DNA of 17,711 nt from the NCBI GenBank assembly GCA_016185955.1, contig JACPMQ010000041.1:1-17711 (forward strand). Direction: 5' to 3'. The DNA comes from Candidatus Woesearchaeota archaeon (GTDB lineage Archaea; Nanobdellota; Nanobdellia; Woesearchaeales; GW2011-AR4). Below are positions 14,011 through 17,711 of the stretch, one piece after another. The position numbers and the translations under genes were made by a program. The notes under the pieces were generated by a model. It ran no database searches. It had not been told where the DNA came from and saw only the letters and a list, made by a program, of their open reading frames with translations. Each line of letters opens with the position of its first letter. Positions within the stretch are counted from its first letter, which is position 1.

Positions 14011-14151
14011 ATGGTTAAACTGCAATGCCGGAAATGCAATTTTCAGTTTGATAAGCCAAAAATACCAAGAAGATGCCCTTATTGCGGTAAAAGTAACACA
14101 ATACTTCCATACAAAACTGCGCAGAATTATATAGATGAAGTGGAAACTTAG
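14011..14151 (+). CDS. Small zinc-ribbon protein (46 residues)
   Basis: This short frame opens with ATG and reads MVKLQCRKCNFQFDKPKI, then RRCPYCGKSNTILPY, and stops at TAG. Two CxxC pairs (C6/C9 and C22/C25) with 12 residues between them form a textbook rubredoxin-like zinc ribbon. A TATA-like box at the right distance and the conserved-looking cysteines argue that it is real despite its size. Such mini zinc ribbons are common in archaea and often bind nucleic acids or transcription/translation partners. The eL15 gene just upstream suggests a link with translation or RNA, but that is inference. I do not recognise a named family. Confidence 0.8.
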   Translation: MVKLQCRKCNFQFDKPKIPRRCPYCGKSNTILPYKTAQNYIDEVET

Positions 14152-14160
14152 GTATTAGTT

Positions 14161-14316
14161 AGGGGTTGGTGCGAAAGTCTAGTTCGTGCTTGTGCGGAGC
14201 CTTATACTCCTCTCAACTTCGCAATGCTGCGGCATTGCTCAGGTCATTTATCCTAATCCTACGGAGTTTTCTGAATTGGCAAATTTCGCACAAGCACTGA
14301 CTTTCGCACCAACCCT
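14161..14316 (+). mobile_element. Family B repeat, copy 2
   Basis: This is a 156-base non-coding repeat clearly homologous to 9451-9605 over its whole length. Its terminal inverted repeats are better preserved: AGGGGTTGGTGCGAAAGTC at the left reads back as AGGGTTGGTGCGAAAGTC at the right, with one base missing. They are followed by GTGCTTGTGCG (14186-14196) with its complement (14286-14296). The internal hairpin GCAATGC-TGCG-GCATTGC (14221-14238) has a different stem sequence from copy 1 but keeps the pairing. No target-site duplication is seen. It fills the gap between the zinc-ribbon gene and the convergent surface-protein gene. Confidence 0.88.
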
Positions 14317-14332
14317 CCTCACTTGGAAGATA

Positions 14333-15823
14333 TTATTTCTTATTTTCAAGCTTAAAGTCGTGAAATAAATTAGAGTCATTATATTGTTTTTTTCTCCTTA
14401 CCCTTCTGGCTATAACGCCTTTGCTATAGTAAGCAACAGTTACTAGAATTATAAGGGTTATTATTATTGTTGCAAGTGTTGGATTTGAAGCCACATAACT
14501 TGCAGTTCCTGCAACAGCTCCGGTAACTGTAGAAAACGCATGCGCTGCTTTCTTTATTACAGGCCTATTATCATCAATATTTACGCCTTTCAGCACATTC
14601 GGCTTAGCAATAAAATTGCTTTCATTTTTAATTGCCTCTAAATTGACTGCATTTTCAGGCAGTATTATGTCATAAGTGCCTTCTGGAACCTCTTTTGAAA
14701 GCTCAATTGAAGTCTCCTCTTCGGGATTAAGCGCGATTTTTTTCTGTATCGTGTATTTTTTATTTTTGCCTTCTAAAGTCAGCATTACCTTATCGCTATA
14801 TTTTACATTGCCAATATTTTCAAGATTCATAAAATTATTGCTGCTGCTCACAGATATTTTTTTGATTTCCGGCACTGTAAAGCTGCTTTGCCTCTTAACA
14901 TCATTAAATGTGCTTAATATAAGATATGTTCCGGGCAACTGGCTCCTTTCCGTCTTAAATTCAAGCGTTCCTGGGCCAATTATTTCTTTTTCAGCAATAA
15001 GCTTATCGCTTGGAGCAAAAAGCTTGACATTTATTATGCTCTCATTCATAACAATGCCTCTGTGGTCATAAAGAGCAATCTTTGCCTTTAAGGCATTTCC
15101 GGGAATTATAACATCATTTTCCAAAAGATTTTCAATTTTTGTGGGTATTGGCATTATACTGAGAAAAATTGTTTTATCTCCATAATTTCCATATTTGTCT
15201 TTTGCATTTATAAAAATCGGAAAGTTTCCTATTTCAGCATCTTTGCTTAAGTGCAGTGTATGCTCTAATCTTCCTAATGCTATCCCCACATTATCCTTTT
15301 TATCCAAAAAAGTTATTTCAGCTTCTCCGCTAGCCACTATTTCATTGCTGTGCTTTTTTATTTCTGCGGTTAAAAGCACATCTTCACTTGGCTTTGCTTC
15401 TAAAGTGTCAGCTATTTCCAAGTTTATTAAATTGGTTACAGTAAACTCATTTGATGACGAAGTTCCAATTTTCTCATTATCAACAGTCTCAAAATCTGAT
15501 TCTAAAAAACATTTGCCGCTTATAGGGCTAAATAATGCTATATCCGGAACATCTAACTGCGTTCTAAATCCTGCCTTAATGCTTAAAGGCGTTGTATAAT
15601 ACTGCAGGCTGTATTCATTGCAAATCAAACTAATTTTGAAAATGCCATTATAGTCCTGCTCTTCTTTAATAGAAACATCAGGCGCAAGCTTTTCACCGTA
15701 ATTGTAAATATCTTTCTTTGGCAATGTTATAGTTATTTCGCCAAAGGCTATAGGGATAATAATCAAAAGAATAATCAAAAAAACTAATTGCAAAATCAAT
15801 AGCCTTTTTATTGTTATTGCCAT
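14333..15823 (-). CDS. Surface-anchored protein with Ig-like domains
   Basis: This 496-residue protein opens with a strong signal peptide or signal anchor (about 7-28). Residues about 30-420 are beta-rich and look like several Ig-like or bacterial-surface-type domains, with repeated patterns such as DKYGNYGDKTIFLS and YDHRGIVMNESIINVKL. An Ala/Gly/Ser-rich stretch (about 425-446) leads to a C-terminal helix (about 449-466) and a basic stop-transfer tail (ARRVRRKK). The topology is therefore a large domain outside the cell held by a C-terminal anchor with a short cytoplasmic tail. No catalytic motif or named family was recognised; an adhesin, S-layer-associated or secreted-protein scaffold role is possible. 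It diverges from pdxS. Confidence 0.85.
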   Translation of the reverse strand: MAITIKRLLILQLVFLIILLIIIPIAFGEITITLPKKDIYNYGEKLAPDVSIKEEQDYNGIFKISLICNEYSLQYYTTPLSIKAGFRTQLDVPDIALFSPISGKCFLESDFETVDNEKIGTSSSNEFTVTNLINLEIADTLEAKPSEDVLLTAEIKKHSNEIVASGEAEITFLDKKDNVGIALGRLEHTLHLSKDAEIGNFPIFINAKDKYGNYGDKTIFLSIMPIPTKIENLLENDVIIPGNALKAKIALYDHRGIVMNESIINVKLFAPSDKLIAEKEIIGPGTLEFKTERSQLPGTYLILSTFNDVKRQSSFTVPEIKKISVSSSNNFMNLENIGNVKYSDKVMLTLEGKNKKYTIQKKIALNPEEETSIELSKEVPEGTYDIILPENAVNLEAIKNESNFIAKPNVLKGVNIDDNRPVIKKAAHAFSTVTGAVAGTASYVASNPTLATIIITLIILVTVAYYSKGVIARRVRRKKQYNDSNLFHDFKLENKK

Positions 15824-15857
15824 ATTATTATCATTAAGATTTATCTTTATCAGCTAC

Positions 15858-15866
15858 TATAAATAT
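15858..15866 (-). promoter_or_regulatory. TATA box for the surface-protein gene
   Basis: On the minus strand TATTTATAG lies about 35-43 bases before the ATG at 15823, giving a leader of about 10-15 bases. Confidence 0.5.
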
Positions 15867-15881
15867 TTTGCTGTCAAGTAA

Positions 15882-15954
15882 GTTTCCAAAACCAGCGAAA
15901 AATCATAGATTTTTTAGGTGTTTGGAAACTGATGTTTCCAAAACCTTTAAATTT
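15882..15954 (+). promoter_or_regulatory. Operator-like inverted repeat and TATA box of pdxST
   Basis: TTTGGAAAC (15921-15929) and GTTTCCAAA (15934-15942) are perfect inverted repeats with a 4-base spacer (TGAT), extended by AGGT/ACCT beyond a single extra base. A further half site, GTTTCCAAAACC, lies upstream at 15882-15893. The right arm runs straight into TTTAAA (15946-15951), which sits about 26-31 bases before the pdxS ATG and fits a leaderless promoter. A protein bound here would cover the BRE, so repression of vitamin B6 synthesis is the likely effect. Confidence 0.65.
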
Positions 15955-15976
15955 TCACTCATATTCCTAAATAGCT

Positions 15977-16909
15977 ATGGCTTTTAGCATAAACATGGAT
16001 AATGTAATGAGTAAGACAGTTGGTAATGCAACAGGAAATGAGATTACAGGCACTTTTAGGCTAAAAAAAGGCTTAGCAGAGATGCTCAAAAATGGCGTTA
16101 TAATGGACGTGGTTTCTGCCGAACAGGCTAAAATAGCTGAAAATGCAGGAGCTGTTGCTGTTATGGCTCTCGAAAAGGTTCCTGCTGATATCAGGAAAGA
16201 AGGGAATGTTGCAAGAATGGCTGATCCAAAAAAAATAAAGGAGATTATGAAATCTGTTACAATACCTGTTATGGCAAAGGTTAGGATAGGCCATTTTGCA
16301 GAAGCGCAAATACTTGAAAGCCTAAATGTTGATTACATTGACGAAAGCGAAGTGCTCACTCCTGCAGACAATAAGCATATTGACAAGCATAAGTTTAAGA
16401 TTCCTTTTGTATGCGGCGCAAGAGATTTAGGTGAGGCATTAAGAAGAATAAATGAAGGCGCTGCAATGATAAGAACAAAAGGAGAAGCGGGAACAGGCAA
16501 TATTATCGAGGCTGTTAAGCACATTAATATGATTAATGAGCAAATTAAAAGGATAAAAACTCTTTCAAAAAGAGAGCTTGAAAGAGAATCGCTTAAAATG
16601 AGAGTGCCTTACCAACTTGTTGAGGAAACGAGAAATATTCAAAGGCTTCCAGTAGTAAATTTTGCTGCCGGCGGAGTTGCAACTCCTGCCGATGCTGCTT
16701 TAATGATGCTTTTAGGCGCAGATGGCATTTTTGTCGGCTCAGGAATTTTTAAGTCTGAAAATCCTGCAAAAACAGCAAAAGGAATTGTTGAAGCTACTAC
16801 TCATTATGATAATCCGAAAATTATTGCAAAAGCTTCCGAAGGCTTAGAGGCAATGAAAGGGCTTGAAATCGAAAAGCTGGAAGTAAAAATGCAGACAAGA
16901 GGATTTTAA
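15977..16909 (+). CDS. pdxS: Pyridoxal 5'-phosphate synthase subunit PdxS
   Basis: This 310-residue protein is the synthase half of the DXP-independent PLP synthase. It builds pyridoxal 5'-phosphate from ribose 5-phosphate, glyceraldehyde 3-phosphate and ammonia supplied by PdxT. The (beta/alpha)8 barrel motifs are all present: GVIMDVVSAEQAKIAE (40-55, D44), MALEKVPADIR (63-73), MAKVRIGH (99-106, catalytic K101), IDESEVLTPAD (121-131), RTKGEAGTGNI (166-176, second catalytic lysine K168) and NFAAGGVATPADAA (228-241). The N-terminus is about 20 residues longer than in B. subtilis; an internal ATG at residue 11 is possible, but the TATA spacing favours the first ATG. It overlaps pdxT by one base. 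Confidence 0.98.
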   Translation: MAFSINMDNVMSKTVGNATGNEITGTFRLKKGLAEMLKNGVIMDVVSAEQAKIAENAGAVAVMALEKVPADIRKEGNVARMADPKKIKEIMKSVTIPVMAKVRIGHFAEAQILESLNVDYIDESEVLTPADNKHIDKHKFKIPFVCGARDLGEALRRINEGAAMIRTKGEAGTGNIIEAVKHINMINEQIKRIKTLSKRELERESLKMRVPYQLVEETRNIQRLPVVNFAAGGVATPADAALMMLLGADGIFVGSGIFKSENPAKTAKGIVEATTHYDNPKIIAKASEGLEAMKGLEIEKLEVKMQTRGF

Positions 16910-17517
16910 TGATTAATATGCTCAAAATAGGAGTTTTGGCTTTTCAGGGAGATGTAAGAGAGCATATTGAAATGCTAAAAAAGATAGGCGCTGAGCCTAT
17001 AAAGATTAAATTGGCAGAGCACTTAAATGATGTATATGGCTTGATAATGCCTGGAGGAGAAAGCACGACTATTGGCTTTTTAATGAAAAAATATAAAGTG
17101 GATAAGGCAATAAAAGAAAGGCATAAGCAAGGAATGCCGATTTACGGAACATGCGCTGGAGCAATCTTGCTTTCAAAGGAAATAATAGGAAGCAATCAGC
17201 CAAAGCTTGGATTGGCTGATATAAGCATAAAAAGAAATGATTATGGAAGGCAGATAGACAGCTTTGAAACTGAGCTTGACATAAAAGGCATTGGCAAGTC
17301 CAAGGGCGTTTTTATAAGGGCGCCAGTCATCAAAAATATTTATAATGGAGTGGAAATACTTTCCGAATATAAAAATCAGCCTGTTATGGTAAGGCAAAAT
17401 AACATTCTAATAACTACATTTCATCCTGAACTTGCTAACGAAACAAGAGTCCATAAATATTTTTTAAATATGGCTCAAGAATATAGGCAAATAAGGGAAA
17501 TGCAAAAAGACTTATAA
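16909..17517 (+). CDS. pdxT: Pyridoxal 5'-phosphate synthase glutaminase subunit PdxT
   Basis: This 202-residue class I glutamine amidotransferase releases ammonia from glutamine and feeds it to PdxS. The oxyanion-loop motif is PGGESTT (48-54), the nucleophile C82 lies in YGTCAGA (79-85), R137 lies in FIRAP (135-139), and the catalytic pair H172/E174 is in TFHPELANETRVH (170-182). The length is normal for the family. The start shares a base with the pdxS stop (TAATG), which implies translational coupling and equal output of the two subunits. A second ATG at residue 4 (16918) is a reasonable alternative start. The gene is followed by the inverted family A copy. Confidence 0.97.
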   Translation: MINMLKIGVLAFQGDVREHIEMLKKIGAEPIKIKLAEHLNDVYGLIMPGGESTTIGFLMKKYKVDKAIKERHKQGMPIYGTCAGAILLSKEIIGSNQPKLGLADISIKRNDYGRQIDSFETELDIKGIGKSKGVFIRAPVIKNIYNGVEILSEYKNQPVMVRQNNILITTFHPELANETRVHKYFLNMAQEYRQIREMQKDL

Positions 17518-17561
17518 AAGGCTTATAAGAAAAAAACGTATAAGTTTAGGCTTTTCAAATG

Positions 17562-17711
17562 GTAACTGCTAACACCTCTTATTCTAAATATATATGGAAC
17601 ATTGAAATGGCTGCTCTATTATTAGGGGCAGTGGGCGGGCAGAAGAATGTTAATTGTGCTATCAAAATGGCGTGTATGTGCAAAAAATTTAGTTAAAAAA
17701 AGAATAAAGAT
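17562..17711 (-). mobile_element. Family A repeat, copy 3, inverted and cut by the window end
   Basis: Read on the minus strand, this matches copy 1 from its loop through the core (GATAGCACAATTAACATTC) to the outer end GTTAGCAGTTAC (17562-17573). It includes the flank GAATAAGAGGTGTTAGC shared only with copy 1. The core terminal sequence is slightly changed (AAATGGCTGCTCT at 17605-17617). The other half lies beyond the window. Confidence 0.85.

Overview
The window is AT-rich and archaeal. It carries the archaeal/eukaryotic ribosomal protein eL15, TATA-like boxes about 25-40 bases before start codons, several apparently leaderless or short-leader genes, and tightly packed or overlapping genes. 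Small archaea-style proteins, a bacterial-type threonyl-tRNA synthetase and many membrane/VWA proteins suggest a DPANN-like lineage (Woesearchaeota/Pacearchaeota type). That placement is inference; no 16S rRNA gene is present.

Layout. (1) 1-326: repeat-rich non-coding DNA holding a possible fragment of repeat family B and a full copy of family A. (2) 327-1550: a family 2 glycosyltransferase fused to TPR repeats, converging with a 19-base overlap on the next block. (3) 9278-1532, minus strand: a compact seven-gene block made of an AbrB-type regulator, a BatA-like VWA membrane protein, a large protein with two VWA-like regions and a GATase-like region, a membrane-anchored coiled-coil protein, a three-helix membrane protein, a MoxR AAA+ ATPase and a DUF58 protein. 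This resembles the MoxR/DUF58/Bat ('aerotolerance') systems, with two uncharacterised membrane subunits in the middle. (4) 9279-9673: regulatory DNA plus a copy of family B flanked by a 7-8 bp direct repeat. (5) 9674-11593: thrS. It converges on split nnrD and nnrE (NAD(P)HX repair, minus strand), sharing the palindromic double stop TTATAA inside a larger inverted repeat. (6) 13073-13390: a copy of family A with long terminal inverted repeats and a 9-bp direct repeat, sitting between the divergent nnrE and eL15 promoters. (7) eL15, then a 46-residue zinc-ribbon gene, then a second family B copy. (8) A surface-anchored Ig-like protein (minus strand), diverging from pdxS-pdxT, the two-subunit PLP synthase. 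A near-perfect operator-like inverted repeat abuts the pdxS TATA box. (9) 17518-17711: a third, inverted family A copy cut by the window end.

The most unusual content is the two families of short, structured, non-coding repeats (A about 143-213 bp, B about 155 bp). One copy of each family has flanking direct repeats that look like target-site duplications, so they behave like MITEs. Family A's conserved core appears inside two different sets of outer inverted repeats. The seven-gene MoxR/VWA block is the main candidate for a poorly described protein machine.
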